DNA of 64,000 bases from Peltaster fructicola (GCA_001592805.2 CP051139.1:1736001-1800000), one strand, 5' to 3'; shown: positions 11,055 to 21,595, counted from the first letter of the stretch. Numbers and translations are program-made. Notes: generated by a model not told the origin, from the letters alone.

Positions 11055-11548
11055 ATGCTGGGTGCAACAACTCCATCACTTTACACCTCAGCCGCTCTCT
11101 TTGCGTCCGCTACGTCCTTTGGTGCCTTCTGGGTGGCTTTCGGCCTACCATTCCAGTCCAACACCAGAGGACCATACAACTACCACAGAGTACTGAAGCA
11201 TGGTGCTCGCATTCCATGGCGTCGTCTTAGGCTGTGAATGAACTGTCGACGTCGAGGTCGATAGCTGCTTCGCTCGAGTCAAGCATGCTCGTCCTACAGG
11301 TCGTTAAGGCCAGAAGCTTGTAGAAGAGCCGTCAAAGATAACCTCAGCGGCTGGGTCACCATATGGTCATGACGATCGCCTTTCTTGAAGCCAACTGATA
11401 ACAACCTCTCCCTGGTGCAGAAATTGAGCAGCTTGAGCAGCAGTTATTGGGCCTGGACGATCACAAAGCACGCAGCACTGAAGTCGTGAGGAAAGGGAAT
11501 GACGAGGAACATGAGAATCTGGCTTACTTATGGACCAGATGTATGTAA
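11055..11548 (+). CDS. Possible small membrane protein (tentative two-exon model)
   Basis: ATG 11055 opens a hydrophobic N-terminus (MLGATTPSLYTSAALFASAT, then SFGAFWVAFGLPFQ) that could be one or two membrane segments. A second segment at 11421-11548 reads EIEQLEQQLLGLDDHKARST and on to a stop, with the character of a coding helix. A GT at 11203 and a CCTGGTGCAG acceptor ending at 11420 join the two in phase, giving about 91 aa with a 218-nt intron. The donor (GTGCTC) is weak and the intron is long for this window, so the model is tentative. Unspliced, the first frame stops at 11235-11237 after 60 codons. I do not recognise a family. Confidence 0.35.
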
Positions 11549-12049
11549 GAATGAATCGAAAATGTACTCACGGTATGACTTCTGGGACGACTGTCGGAAA
11601 GCTTGACCGCCTTTGCAGCGTGACCTCTGGGACCTTCATGGTGTAAGCTCGTGCTGATCGAATGACGCCAAGCACTATCGACCGCCTAGGTTGCGAGCAG
11701 CCTCGTAGGTTTCACTCCGTTGCTGTACGTTGTGTGCTTACACCAATGCAATGATCACAGTCCATCTGTTAGCGAGAGTCGCACAAGGCCAGCACTTGCA
11801 ATCAGGTACCTCCTTGACGTCGAGACGTACTGCGACACTTGCGCAGCTGTATCGAGTGGAGTAGGGTGGCACTTCTGATGAATATCTGTCTTGTGTTTAG
11901 AATGAGTGAGGTTGATGGTTTAGATCGTGTCTAGCGAGTGGGTCGAAGCCGAATGCGTGCCTAGCAACGGCTATGTTTACGCTCTACCACGCTAGTCAAT
12001 CGATATCACGAAAGCTGTCGCGGGCGTCGATCGCAAGCACACACACCAT
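11549..12049. other. Intergenic region upstream of the coiled-coil gene
   Basis: About 500 bp, presumed promoter and 5' UTR of the next gene. No defined element recognised. Confidence 0.35.
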
Positions 12050-14008
12050 ATGGACCTCGCGATGGCACAATCTCCAGTGCTCGATGAGAGTTTACTACAG
12101 TACAGGCGGTCAAGCTCGCCTTTCGACAGCGAAATGGCGGAAGCTCGAAGTCGCAGTGCCAGCAAGCAATTCCAAGCATCATACAATGCGGCAACCTCTA
12201 CCAGTTCAGCGATCGTCCATGGCCTCGATAGCTACGAACTCGATCTCACAAAGGATAATAAGGAGAACCAGCCAACATCACAGGATCTACTTGCTCTTAG
12301 AAGCAGCACATTCTCGAACAAGCACCGCAGATCCAGCACAGACTCAGAGCTCATGCCTCCTCCTGCAAGCCGAACTCCCAGAAAGTCACCGAACAAGACA
12401 GCACCATACTCAGCCTCTCGACCTGGGAGCAGAGGCAGCACTTCTGGTAGCACCGGACTAAGCACAAGTCAGCGCAAACTTGACCTACAGCTGCGACATG
12501 ACGGTACCAGCATTGACGATACATGCTTCAGCACATTCTCTGAGGTTCCAGACCTCCCACAGCTTGTAAAGCACGCTCAGTCACCCTCGAAGCGAGTGGA
12601 CGACCTTCTCAGTAGCCTAGCAGCACAACGCACACCACGATCTTCACGGAAGAGATCTTCACCATCGAGGTCGCCATCGCCCACACCACGAAGGCTCAAA
12701 ACACCCAATGCCAGCAACGACGGAACACAGACCTTGTTGATCGACTTCACTCAACAGATGGAGGCTGCAGGTCAGTACAACCGCCTACAAACGAGCAGGA
12801 CAGAGCCGAACCTTCTGCAACATCTCAACAGACAGCGCTCACCAGCGAAGGGGTATCGCCAATCGCTAGCTACACCTGCCAAGCAGAGTAACATCCTCAA
12901 CCTGCTTGACTTCGAGCTGCCGCCAGCTCCCACACCTCGATCGATACCCACCATCACTGTCCGCGAGCTAGAGACACTTAAGAGTCAGTATATGAGCCAA
13001 ATATCAGGCCTGCAAGCAACATTGAGTGGTCGGGAAGCAGAAGCCGAAAGTCTGAAGCGTGCTATCGGTGACGCAGAGAGGCGTGTGGGCGACGCACAAC
13101 AAGCATTGAAAGAGGAGAAGAACCGTCGAGAGCATGCCGAACAAGAACGATCGGACTGGGAGAGACGAGGACTCGAGGTGGAGAATGTGCTTAACAACGT
13201 ACGCGAAGAGGTCCTGAAGAGTGAGTCGGAGCGAGAAGAATTGTTGCAGAAGACGGAAGAACTTGAGAAACTCCTTGAGGACGCCGAATCACGAGCCTTG
13301 AAAGCTGAGAATGGTCTATCTGAAGCACTCGCTTTACGAAGTATTGCTGAGAGTGGAGGAGGTAATTTGGACGAGCAAGTGCAACGCCTAGTTGCAAGCC
13401 AGATCGATGCGAAGATCGAGGCTGTCAGTCGCGAGCTGCATGCCGTCTACAAAGAGAAGCATGAGCGTAAGGTTGCGACTCTCAAAAAGTCGTACGAAGC
13501 CAGGAGTGAAAAGAGAAGTGCCGATTTGCAGACCAGGGTCAAGGATCTCGAGAGTGAGCTGCACTCATCCAAGCAGGCCCTCCTGGACAACTCGATGATG
13601 CCAGTCGCCAGTGACAATGCCGACCTCAAGGTCGAACTTGAAGAGCACAAGGCGCATCTTGCAAGAATCCAGAATGAGTTGGCAACCTCTCGAGCACAGC
13701 AAGAAGAGCTCATCAGTGCTCTTGAGCAGGAGCGCATCGAGAAGGGTGACCTTGTGGCCGCCGTTGATGAAATGCTTGCACTACAGTCCGATCAGAATTC
13801 TACACAAGCTGCCATCAGCGTCGTCGAAGACTTCCGCAAGAGCATCTCTCGGCCTCCCTCAGCAATGTCGAGTGGTCTTCGTCGACCTAGCGAGAGTAGG
13901 ATTGGGAAGATCCCCACAGCTCGTACACCCTCGAACAGCAAGAGTCGTATGCTCGCCAATATTGAGAAGATGGGGCGAACCAACTACCATGATGCACATA
14001 ACGACTGA
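12050..14008 (+). CDS. Ser/Pro-rich coiled-coil protein, possibly spindle-pole or microtubule associated
   Basis: Single-exon protein of 652 aa. Residues 1-300 are low-complexity, rich in Ser, Pro, Thr and Arg, with many S/T-P sites (SPSRSPSPTPRRLKTP, SRTPRKSPNK), as expected for a CDK or other mitotic-kinase substrate. A short conserved-looking block, ILNLLDFELPPAPTPRSIPT (about residues 283-302), precedes a long heptad-rich coiled coil (about 305-590). The coil is interrupted near residue 430 by SGGGN. The tail is again basic and Ser-rich (SRPPSAMSSGLRRPSESR). This architecture fits fungal spindle pole body or microtubule-organising proteins such as SnaD/TACC-like factors. That assignment is inference from layout, not from a recognised domain. 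The only clear neighbour downstream is a tRNA gene. Confidence 0.75.
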   Translation: MDLAMAQSPVLDESLLQYRRSSSPFDSEMAEARSRSASKQFQASYNAATSTSSAIVHGLDSYELDLTKDNKENQPTSQDLLALRSSTFSNKHRRSSTDSELMPPPASRTPRKSPNKTAPYSASRPGSRGSTSGSTGLSTSQRKLDLQLRHDGTSIDDTCFSTFSEVPDLPQLVKHAQSPSKRVDDLLSSLAAQRTPRSSRKRSSPSRSPSPTPRRLKTPNASNDGTQTLLIDFTQQMEAAGQYNRLQTSRTEPNLLQHLNRQRSPAKGYRQSLATPAKQSNILNLLDFELPPAPTPRSIPTITVRELETLKSQYMSQISGLQATLSGREAEAESLKRAIGDAERRVGDAQQALKEEKNRREHAEQERSDWERRGLEVENVLNNVREEVLKSESEREELLQKTEELEKLLEDAESRALKAENGLSEALALRSIAESGGGNLDEQVQRLVASQIDAKIEAVSRELHAVYKEKHERKVATLKKSYEARSEKRSADLQTRVKDLESELHSSKQALLDNSMMPVASDNADLKVELEEHKAHLARIQNELATSRAQQEELISALEQERIEKGDLVAAVDEMLALQSDQNSTQAAISVVEDFRKSISRPPSAMSSGLRRPSESRIGKIPTARTPSNSKSRMLANIEKMGRTNYHDAHND

Positions 14009-14165
14009 TCTGCACATCTGTAACATCGTTGTATCTGACTATCGCCATGGTCTCACTCCGTGCGCAACATGTTCATGCTATAACGCGTGACGTCGCATTC
14101 TCGAGCATTCTGAGCAAAACTTTTGATAGTCATGATTAAAAAAACTCAAAATTCATAATGTTTCT

Positions 14166-14258
14166 GCCGGTATAGCTCAGTGGTAGAGCGCGTCACTCGT
14201 AAGATGCTTACTAAGCCATGACATGACGAGGTCTCGTGTTCAATCCACGATGCTGGTA
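14166..14258 (+). tRNA. tRNA-Thr (anticodon CGT) with a 21-nt intron
   Basis: A full cloverleaf can be drawn. The acceptor stem is 14166-14172 with 14251-14257, discriminator A14258. The D arm is GCTC/GAGC (14175-14178, 14186-14189). The anticodon stem is CGTCA/TGACG (14191-14195, 14224-14228), with CGT at 14198-14200. The T arm is TCGTG/CACGA around loop TTCAATC. The intron, 14202-14222, sits at the canonical place one base 3' of the anticodon. Mature length is 72 nt before CCA addition. Three of seven acceptor pairs are G-U wobbles. The T5 at 14262-14266 is the Pol III terminator. Confidence 0.92.
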
Positions 14259-14261
14259 CTA

Positions 14262-14266
14262 TTTTT
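14262..14266 (+). terminator. Pol III T-run terminator of tRNA-Thr
   Basis: Five T residues begin four bases after the tRNA discriminator base, the usual RNA polymerase III stop. Confidence 0.8.
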
Positions 14267-14727
14267 AGACGTTTTGAGGCTTCCAGCGTGCTTTTTTGCA
14301 CTTCTACGACCTCAGAAATGTATCTAAATCAACATTCGAGTGTTTGGAAGTCGTGTGGCATTGAAAATCGTTGTTGGTTGAAGGCAGTGATGAAATGCGG
14401 GTATAACGATCAGTTTGTGGGGTACAGCCCACGTCCAAGCCAGTAGTAACGCGGTCGAGCTATCTTCCCGACTAAAGAGATCTACGGTGTGTGGCAGATT
14501 GGTTCATTTGAGTGCAGCGACCACAGGACTCCAACGCAGCATACCACCACCCTGAGATACAGTCGCCACTAGCATCTGCGAACATATAGCTTGCGAATAG
14601 ATCATACTCGATCGCAAAGCACCACAGAGCATGATGATCCGATCATAGCTGGTCAACGTAAAGAGTCATGTCTCCGTTATCTTGATAATGTTAGTGTACA
14701 GAGAATGGAAGATCTGCATCTACTGTT
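14267..14727. other. Intergenic region between tRNA-Thr and SGNH gene
   Basis: About 460 bp without open frames of note and without a second tRNA; presumably the 3' flank of the minus-strand SGNH gene. Confidence 0.4.
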
Positions 14728-15720
14728 CTAGTAATGCCCTGCGAAGAACTCATTGATCCTCTCCTTCATATTGACAGCGATCATATGGTGGACAGTAGTA
14801 GTGGGCTGAATGTAGTTCATCCAGAAGAACTTCGTCGCTCCCTGCCAGACATATGAACCACTAATACAGGTATCCCACTCGTTCCCTTCACCGCCATCGC
14901 AGAAGACATTGGCTGGAGCCGATAGACCCCAATAATCCTTGGTGTTGAGCAATGCGGTAATGTAAGCATTGGCGTCGTAATAGATGAACTTGCTTGCAGA
15001 AGGAGAAGCTGCCAAGGACTGTTCAAGAGCATCGTTAGCCTGCTGGATGATGGCTCCCCATGTGCTGACACAGCTGCCGTCAGGGCAAAGATAGGTCTTC
15101 GTGACAGGAGCAAGGTGCTTTGGGTATATGTTGGCGACGAAGACGTACGGCGCTCCTTGGCTGACGAGATACTCAGCTTCAGCAGTGACTCGAGACGAGT
15201 ACTGTTTGGCGAAGTCTGCGTTCTTCGGATCGCCCTGCCAGAAGGCGTCCGTATGCATCGACACATCGTTCTCGCCAATCCAGATGAATTGCAACGAGTT
15301 CTTGATGTTGTTGTTTGGCTGCTGAGTATAGTTGCTGCGGATCTGGTCGTGTAATGACGGGACTGGTGCACCATTGACTTGAGCAGCGCCACTCGTGTAG
15401 GTGTTATCAAGTACAGCGCCGAACGTGCCGCCACCGCAGCAGCCACCGAAGGCATAGTCAACGAGCGGCACACCCAGCATGTCAGCGAGATAGCTGACAG
15501 CTACAGGACCATCAGTCCAGGTGCCGAACGAGTAAACGTTCGCGGGATTGCCAGTGATGCCGTGAGCATAGCTGCCGTTGCCGTTGTCAGAGAGTTCATC
15601 TCCAAAGGCGACGATCTGATTGAAAGGATAGGAGGATCGCTTCTCATTAGCCTTGCTAGGGACGACCAGTGCAGAAGTAAGAGATACGGCCAGCGCAAAG
15701 AGAACGATTCTGGCAGACAT
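14728..15720 (-). CDS. Secreted SGNH/GDSL-family protein with altered catalytic residues
   Basis: Single-exon protein of 330 aa from ATG 15720. It starts with a signal peptide (MSARIVLFALAVSLTSALVV), so it is secreted. The fold family is shown by block I (QIVAFGDELSDNGNGSYAHG), block II (VDYAFGGCCGGG) and block III (FIWIGENDVS, the G-x-N-D motif). The Ser that is the nucleophile in GDS is Glu here (GDE). In block V, the usual W-D-x-x-H-P-T-T is replaced by FFWMNYIQPTTTVHH, so the canonical Asp and His are also absent. Family members are lipases and acetyl-esterases of plant cell-wall polymers. This protein may be inactive, binding-only, or use other residues. It lies tandem with the aldolase gene on the same strand. 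Confidence 0.88.
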   Translation of the reverse strand: MSARIVLFALAVSLTSALVVPSKANEKRSSYPFNQIVAFGDELSDNGNGSYAHGITGNPANVYSFGTWTDGPVAVSYLADMLGVPLVDYAFGGCCGGGTFGAVLDNTYTSGAAQVNGAPVPSLHDQIRSNYTQQPNNNIKNSLQFIWIGENDVSMHTDAFWQGDPKNADFAKQYSSRVTAEAEYLVSQGAPYVFVANIYPKHLAPVTKTYLCPDGSCVSTWGAIIQQANDALEQSLAASPSASKFIYYDANAYITALLNTKDYWGLSAPANVFCDGGEGNEWDTCISGSYVWQGATKFFWMNYIQPTTTVHHMIAVNMKERINEFFAGHY

Positions 15721-16360
15721 GCTGGCGAGACAATTGCTAACGAATGTGATGAATGAGCGTGATGTTGCAACGACCAAGTGTATATACAATGGTAAGGACA
15801 GAAATGAACAGAAAGATGGGACTGCGCTCACCCAGTGTCATATGGGCAGCACACTGCTGCGGCGCGCCACCAAAAGAGTGTCATCGTCAAACATGGTGCA
15901 TTCGGGCGTTTCAGAAGCGATACGGTCAAGCATGTATCCGTGGGAACAGGGAGTCTGCAGGTGTACCCTGTCAGCATGTGGCCGCCAGCGACGCCGAAGG
16001 ATGGATACAGTCTGTCAAGTGGCTGTCTTTCTCACCGTGCAAGGAAGCGCGCGAACGATTGTGAAACAGAGTTGAAGATTAAGGAAGATGGTGGCTGCAT
16101 GGATCACTCCCGATCTAAATCTTAGCCGACCACGTAAGCGCCAAGACTGAAGACCTCATTCCTGGTCGGATTTGTGTCAAAGAGACATCCAAGAGCACTT
16201 CGACGATCAAGCGAACCTGAGCATGGCATAGCGATAGACATACGAGCTTGATCGAAATGGTTATGACAATCTTCAGCTACAACTTTTGCTTCACAGCTGC
16301 CACAACTCCACTTCAACATGTATGGTCAACCATCCACAATCAAGTCTAAATGCGATACTC
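15721..16360. other. Intergenic region SGNH gene / aldolase
   Basis: About 640 bp between two minus-strand genes. It must hold the 5' region of the SGNH gene and the 3' UTR of the aldolase. Overlapping short plus-strand frames (up to 140 codons, one overlapping the SGNH start) show no domain. Confidence 0.4.
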
Positions 16361-17486
16361 TTACAGCTGGTTGGCAGTGTTGAAGTCCTTGAGTGCCTCT
16401 GCCACACGCTTGGTCATGGTCTTCTCTCCCTCACGAACCCACACTCTTGGGTCGTAGTACCTGTAAACTGTCAGTATTGTTCGATGCGCGTGCTCTAATA
16501 ACTCACTTCTTGTTTGGCTTGTCTGCACCGTCTGGGTTACCGACTTGGCTGCTGACGTAGTCGTACTTGTTCTTCATGTAGTCACGGATTCCCTCAGTGT
16601 ATGCGTATTGAAGGTCAGTGTCGAGGTTGACCTTGACGACACCGTAGCTGATGGCGTCCAAGAATTCCTGCTTGCTGGATCCTGATCCACCGTGGAAGAC
16701 GAGGAAGACTGGCTTCTCGTCCTTACCACCGATCTTCTCCTGCACGTACTTCTGGTGCTTGGAGAGCAGCTCTGGGTGAAGCTTGACGTTTCCTGGCTTG
16801 TACACACCGTGGACGTTTCCGAACCCAGCAGCGATGGAGAAGTATGGGCTGACCTCGCTGAGAGTCTTGTAGATCTCGTAGATGTCCTCTGGCTGTGTGT
16901 AGAGCGATGCATTGTCGACATCCTCGTTGTTGACACTATCCTCTTTACCTCCGGTGATACCGATCTCCATCTCAAGCCATTGCTTCATTGGTGCAGCGCG
17001 CTGAAGGTACTTCTTGGTGGTCTCGATATTCCAGGCAACCTCCTCTTCAGACAGATCAATCATGTGGGAGGAGAAGAGAGGTGTGCCATGCTCCTTGAAG
17101 AACTTCTCATCAGCGTCGAGCATGCCGTCGAGCCATGGCAGAAGCTTCTTAGCACAATGGTCGGTGTGGACGATGACTGGGATGCCGTATGATGGTGCAA
17201 CGGCACGGATGTAGTGTGCGGCAGCAACTGAACCGGCAATCGATGCAGACTGGTCCTTGTTGTCGACACCCTTTCCGGCGAAGTATGCAGCACCACCCTG
17301 GCTGACTTGAAGGATGACTGGAGCCTTAGCATCGCGTGCAGCCTCAAGAGCAGCAACACATGTCGATGAGCTGGTGACGTTGATAGCTGGAATAGCAAAC
17401 TTCTTCTCCTGTGCGTATTTGAAGAGAGCCTTCACGTCATCACCGTAGATGACACCGCTCTTGACCTTGAGAACGCTGGTAGCCAT
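16361..17486 (-). CDS. FBA1: Class II fructose-1,6-bisphosphate aldolase
   Basis: Two exons, 16507-17486 and 16361-16460, with a 46-nt intron (GTGAGT donor, CTGACAGTTTACAG acceptor) give 359 aa, the normal length of fungal Fba1. The enzyme cleaves fructose-1,6-bisphosphate to glyceraldehyde-3-phosphate and dihydroxyacetone phosphate in cytosolic glycolysis and gluconeogenesis. The metal-binding His residues lie in VIVHTDHCAKK, IAAGFGNVHGVY and FLVFHGGSGSSKQEF, and the phosphate/substrate loop in GVVKVNLDTDLQYAYTEG is present. The C-terminal exon reads YYDPRVWVREGEKTMTKRVA, as in other fungal Fba1 proteins. It is divergent with PRP19 across about 585 bp. Confidence 0.97.
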
Positions 17487-18071
17487 GTTTGCTTGGGTTC
17501 CTTTTGCGATGAGAGAATTGAGGAGGGTATGAAATATTTGATTAGCAGAAGATTACGGGGTTTATTATGAACCATTGAGCATGCCATTTGTTGAAGTGGG
17601 GTGAGGTAGGTGAGCCCCGCTATCGCCGGTGGCCGGAAGTTGTTCATCTATTCGCTCGGGCGAAAATGGGATATGTGAGCGGGCATGTGAGCCAGCTATA
17701 TCATCTCATTGCTCATAGAATGGATGCAGACAGGTCTAAGGAATTGAGGTCGATGAACAAAGTTGGCCGAGACCGAACGGCCCAAGCACACGGGACGGCA
17801 TGTTGTCGCAATGAGCAGGTGCTGCGGCGTGAAGCCGGCATAGACGTTACGAGTCAACTGGCGTCCGGTTGGTACAGATCATCAGCGACACGGAGTTGTT
17901 GGCATGTTGTTGTTCGAATACATGAATGTGGTGTATCAAACGAAGTTGATGAGTCGCTGTGCCAAGAAATGCTGGGGCCTGCGTCAGCCTGAGCACGCAT
18001 GACTCGCGACTCGTACTACAGCTTCACCAAAAAGTTGTGTTTGCAATGCGACAACAAGCACAACCCGCACA
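17487..18071. other. Divergent intergenic region FBA1 / PRP19
   Basis: About 585 bp of presumed promoters. A 134-codon plus-strand frame (17588-17992) has no recognisable domain and is treated as chance. Confidence 0.4.
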
Positions 18072-19666
18072 ATGCTTTGCGCAAGTAAGTACTGAGAGCG
18101 AAACGTGCAAGTGTGCATCTCATGCTGACGTCTTATCACAGTCTCTGGCGAGGCGCCTTTAGAGCCGGTCACGTCTCGTAAATCAGGTCGGTCTCGTGCG
18201 CCTCGCGATCAAGAACAAGAACTTACTATAGCTCCAGGCAACGTCTTCGAGAAGCGTTTGATTGAGGCGTATATCTCCGAGCACGGTCGAGATCCGGTCA
18301 ATGGCGAGGAGCTCAACGTGGATGACCTGATCGAACTCAAGAACTCACGCGTAGTCAGGCCACGACCGCCAACGCTCACATCGATACCTACGCTGCTGTC
18401 GACCTTCCAGAATGAATGGGATGCTCTGGTTTTGGAAGCATACACACTTAAGCAAGAGTTGGCAGAGACGAGGCAAGAACTGAGCACGGCACTATACTAC
18501 AATGATGCTGCGCAAAAAGTGATAGCGAGACTTCAGACAGAGCGCGATGAAGCACGCGATGCGCTCGCTCGTTTGTCAATAACAGCAGGCAACAGCGCGA
18601 ATGGCTCAAATGGCGACGGTATGCAAGTGGATGCACAAGGGCTCACAGATGCAATCAAGGCGAAGATCGAGCAAACACAACAAGAGCTTTCGTCAACACG
18701 CAGGAAACGACCTGTGCCAGCCGATTGGGCGACTGGCGAGTCGATAGCTTCTTACGAATTTGGCGCCACGGTCGATACACAGTTTACAGGAGCCAAGGCA
18801 TTGGCAGTGGACTCCAGTGGCGATATGGTGCTCACTGGAGACTCAGATGGCGCTGTTGCTGTCTACGACATCAAGCAGGGTGCCTTTGTCACACGCAGCA
18901 ATCTTGGAGCAGGCGCTATCACTGGCGGAGCTTGGGCTCGTGATGCTACTGTCTTCTCTACAGCCAATGGCGCTGTAGTTGTTGCAAACGAGGGCAACGC
19001 TACAGCAACGTTCCATCAGCATGCTGGCGTGGCCACTGACGTTGCTGTACATCCTACTGGCGAGATCATCGCATCTGTGGGCGCTGACAAGAGTTACGTG
19101 CTGTACGATCTTGCTGGGTCAGTAGTCCTTACGCAAGTCTACACAGATACAGGTATGTTCAATGCCGCCAAGGAAGCTCTCAGCTAACCATCATAGAACT
19201 CACCACAGTAGCCTTCCACCCAGACGGTCATCTGCTTGCTGCAGGTGGCAAAGATGGCAGCATCAAGCTCTACTCCAGCACAACATCACAACTCGCTCAC
19301 ACATTTTCTCCTTCGTCTGCTGATCCCATAACAGCGATCGCCTTCTCAGAGAACGGCACTTGGATCGCTTCTGCCAGTCAAAACTCCACCTCTGTTGTGA
19401 TCTGGGACTTGAGGAAGCTCAATCAGCTCATTTCACATGACGTTGGCACTACAGTAGCTGCGTTAACATGGGACTACACTGGACAATTCCTTGCAGCTGC
19501 AGGGCCGGGCGGTGTGGTAGTGAAACAGTACGAGAAGAAGTCCAAGGAATGGACAGAGCCGCTGCGTAAAGCTGTGAATGCTTCGAATGTATCATGGGCT
19601 GCACACGCGAAGAGCTTGGTCACATTGACGAATGAAGGCAGCATCAGCATCCTGGGTCCGCAGTGA
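18072..19666 (+). CDS. PRP19: Pre-mRNA-processing factor 19 (U-box ubiquitin ligase, NineTeen complex)
   Basis: Four exons: 18072-18084, 18142-18186, 18238-19152 and 19197-19666 (introns 57, 51 and 44 nt; 480 aa). The 13-nt first exon is required to make the family N-terminus MLCAISGEAPLEPVTSRKSG and its phase fits exactly. Residues 1-70 form the U-box (E3 ligase, no zinc). Next comes the RVVRPRPPTLTSIPTLL block and a tetramerising coiled coil (about 75-130). A seven-bladed WD40 propeller fills the C-terminal half (LAVDSSGDMVLTGDSDGAVA, VAFHPDGHLLAAGGKDGS, VVIWDLRK). The protein acts in the nucleus, in spliceosome activation and in DNA damage response. It is tandem with the RING gene downstream. 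Confidence 0.96.
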
Positions 19667-20118
19667 GGTTACGGCTACTGCTGGAGTAAACATATGGATC
19701 TAGATGACACTGTAGTCTTACCGCTCCCGGCTTGCCGGAAGGAGGTTGTACGAAATACTCGTGGCCAAAGGCGCCACTAAAATCACATACTGCAAGGAAG
19801 CGCTGTTTGAAACCATGCGTCCTGCAAGCTGTTGGCCTATGGGCAAATCGTTTATCTGTGAGGTTGCCGTGTGAAAGGCTATAGTCAACGGAGACAATAA
19901 GCTCTGCGACCCTGGCTTGAGAGTTCACCACTGGCTTCAGACGTCACAAGCCATTCTCGTCCTCCACACTCGAGCGCCACCACTTTGTGCTCTTTGCCTT
20001 CCGCCTTTTCTGCAGCAGGGGCATCCGTCCCTCGATCTCACGTAACGATACTGCACGTCAGTCGACTGCCAGCACTCATGTCACCTCGAAGCCGGCGTCA
20101 ACTTGGCCACTACTAAGC
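19667..20118. other. Intergenic region PRP19 / RING protein
   Basis: About 450 bp. The downstream frame is open back to 19987 but has no ATG before 20119, so this is read as 5' UTR. Nothing else recognised. Confidence 0.4.
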
Positions 20119-21595
20119 ATGGACGGCGGCAACAGCAGCACCAGTAGCATGAATCGAAGCAGCAAGGCCAGAAGGCACGACAGACAACAATCTGAGAACA
20201 CCGCGAGACTGAACGGAAACATGACAGAACTTCATCGGTCACGATCACCTTCTATTCACCCACATCCCCATGCGCTTTACGATGAACACTACAACAATGA
20301 ACACCGCTCACGACGAGCACGACTGCGATTACCACCACTCGATCCCAGCAACCGCTACCTGGGCGATGGTTTCGATTTCAGGAGACCGATCATGGCAACT
20401 GTGGATGCTGATCGGCTAGAAGATGCACGAAGAAGAAGAAATACACACAGCGAGACCATAGATCTTACAAGAGAAGTGGAACCTGAGATACGACAGAGCT
20501 CCCCAGTCACTCGCACGCAGCGATTACCACGCTACGGGAGGGATATAATAGATATTTCCAGTTCTGACGATGAATCAGCGGCACAAAGTTCACGCACAAG
20601 CACACATCCGCAGCAAACAGCACGGTCGGAGCAGAACCACATACCCGCAGTTGAGCCTGCCGAAGAGTTAGACACTCTCTTTGTGCAGGATGACGATCTT
20701 GAGTTCTTGCGAACCGAATCTCTCTCCTTTCAACCATCACGAAACGCTTCAGTGCTGCCAGGCGCAACGGACGGACAATCTCCCTTCATAGATCTGACAG
20801 AGGATGCTGAGGACGATCTGATGTTATTGGAGTCACGCTCAGTATCTAGCATCAACCGACAGAATCCTACACTATCCGCAAACGTGCGCGTCCGAGACGC
20901 TGAGCAGGCCTCGTTCTTTGATGGACTGGCCGGCATGCTGCCAACAAGCAGGCTTCACGAGAGACTCGCTGCTCACTACGAGGGCATGCTCTTCCAGGGG
21001 TTCCCATTTGCGGGCAGGTTCAACAGATTTGCCGCCCAGTTCACAGGCCGTACCGAGCCGGGCATTCATCATGCTCACGAGGGTAACCCTCGTGATCGCC
21101 CTCGCGAGCGAGGACGTCCTTCCAATCACACTGCTACACATGCCAGACCAGGTGGCATAACGATGGACTACATGGCACCGGCATTCGATCTTGGCACTGG
21201 TGGGTATCAACAGCCGGGACCGCAAAGTTACGAATCTCCTGAGCCTCCTCCTGAGGGATTCACTCGAAATCCAGCACCAAACGAGGAGGTAGTCTGCCCA
21301 AATTGTGGCAATGAGCTGGCGGTCGGCGAGTCAGACCTCCAACGACAGGTCTGGGCAATCAAGCAGTGCGGTCATGTAAGTCAATTGACCTATCGCGCTT
21401 CCACTTCGGGTACTAATGAAGATACAGGCGTATTGTGGCACATGTGTACAGACTCGACTGCAGGCCAAGAAAGGTGATCGTGATAAAGGCAAGGCACGAG
21501 CTGATGCACCGCCTACACTGAAGAAGTGTGTGGTTGAGAACTGCGGCAAGCCTGTGACTAAAACATCGATGGTTCACGTCTTTCTGAGCAATTGA
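20119..21595 (+). CDS. RING-finger protein with SUMO-interaction-like motifs (candidate STUbL)
   Basis: Two exons, 20119-21375 and 21428-21595 (52-nt intron, GTAAGT donor), give 474 aa. The long N-terminal part is disordered and rich in Ser, Arg and acidic residues. It contains three short hydrophobic-acidic stretches typical of SUMO-interacting motifs: TIDLTREVEPE, DIIDISSSDDESA and FIDLTEDAEDDLMLLE. The C-terminus is a C3HC4-like RING: CPNCGNEL, then KQCGHAYCGTC spanning the splice junction, then KKCVVENCGKPV, where the last Cys pair is spaced C-x4-C. SIMs plus RING is the layout of SUMO-targeted ubiquitin ligases (RNF4, Slx5/Slx8, Rfp1/Rfp2), which ubiquitinate SUMO chains in the nucleus. 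The RING is seen directly; the STUbL role is inference. Confidence 0.85.

Noticed and set aside
9233-16360. Secondary-metabolite cluster around the lactonase-like and SGNH genes
   Set aside because: No backbone synthase, P450 set or cluster regulator is present; neighbours are housekeeping genes.
16692-17192. 166-codon plus-strand frame
   Set aside because: Antisense to the highly conserved aldolase coding sequence.
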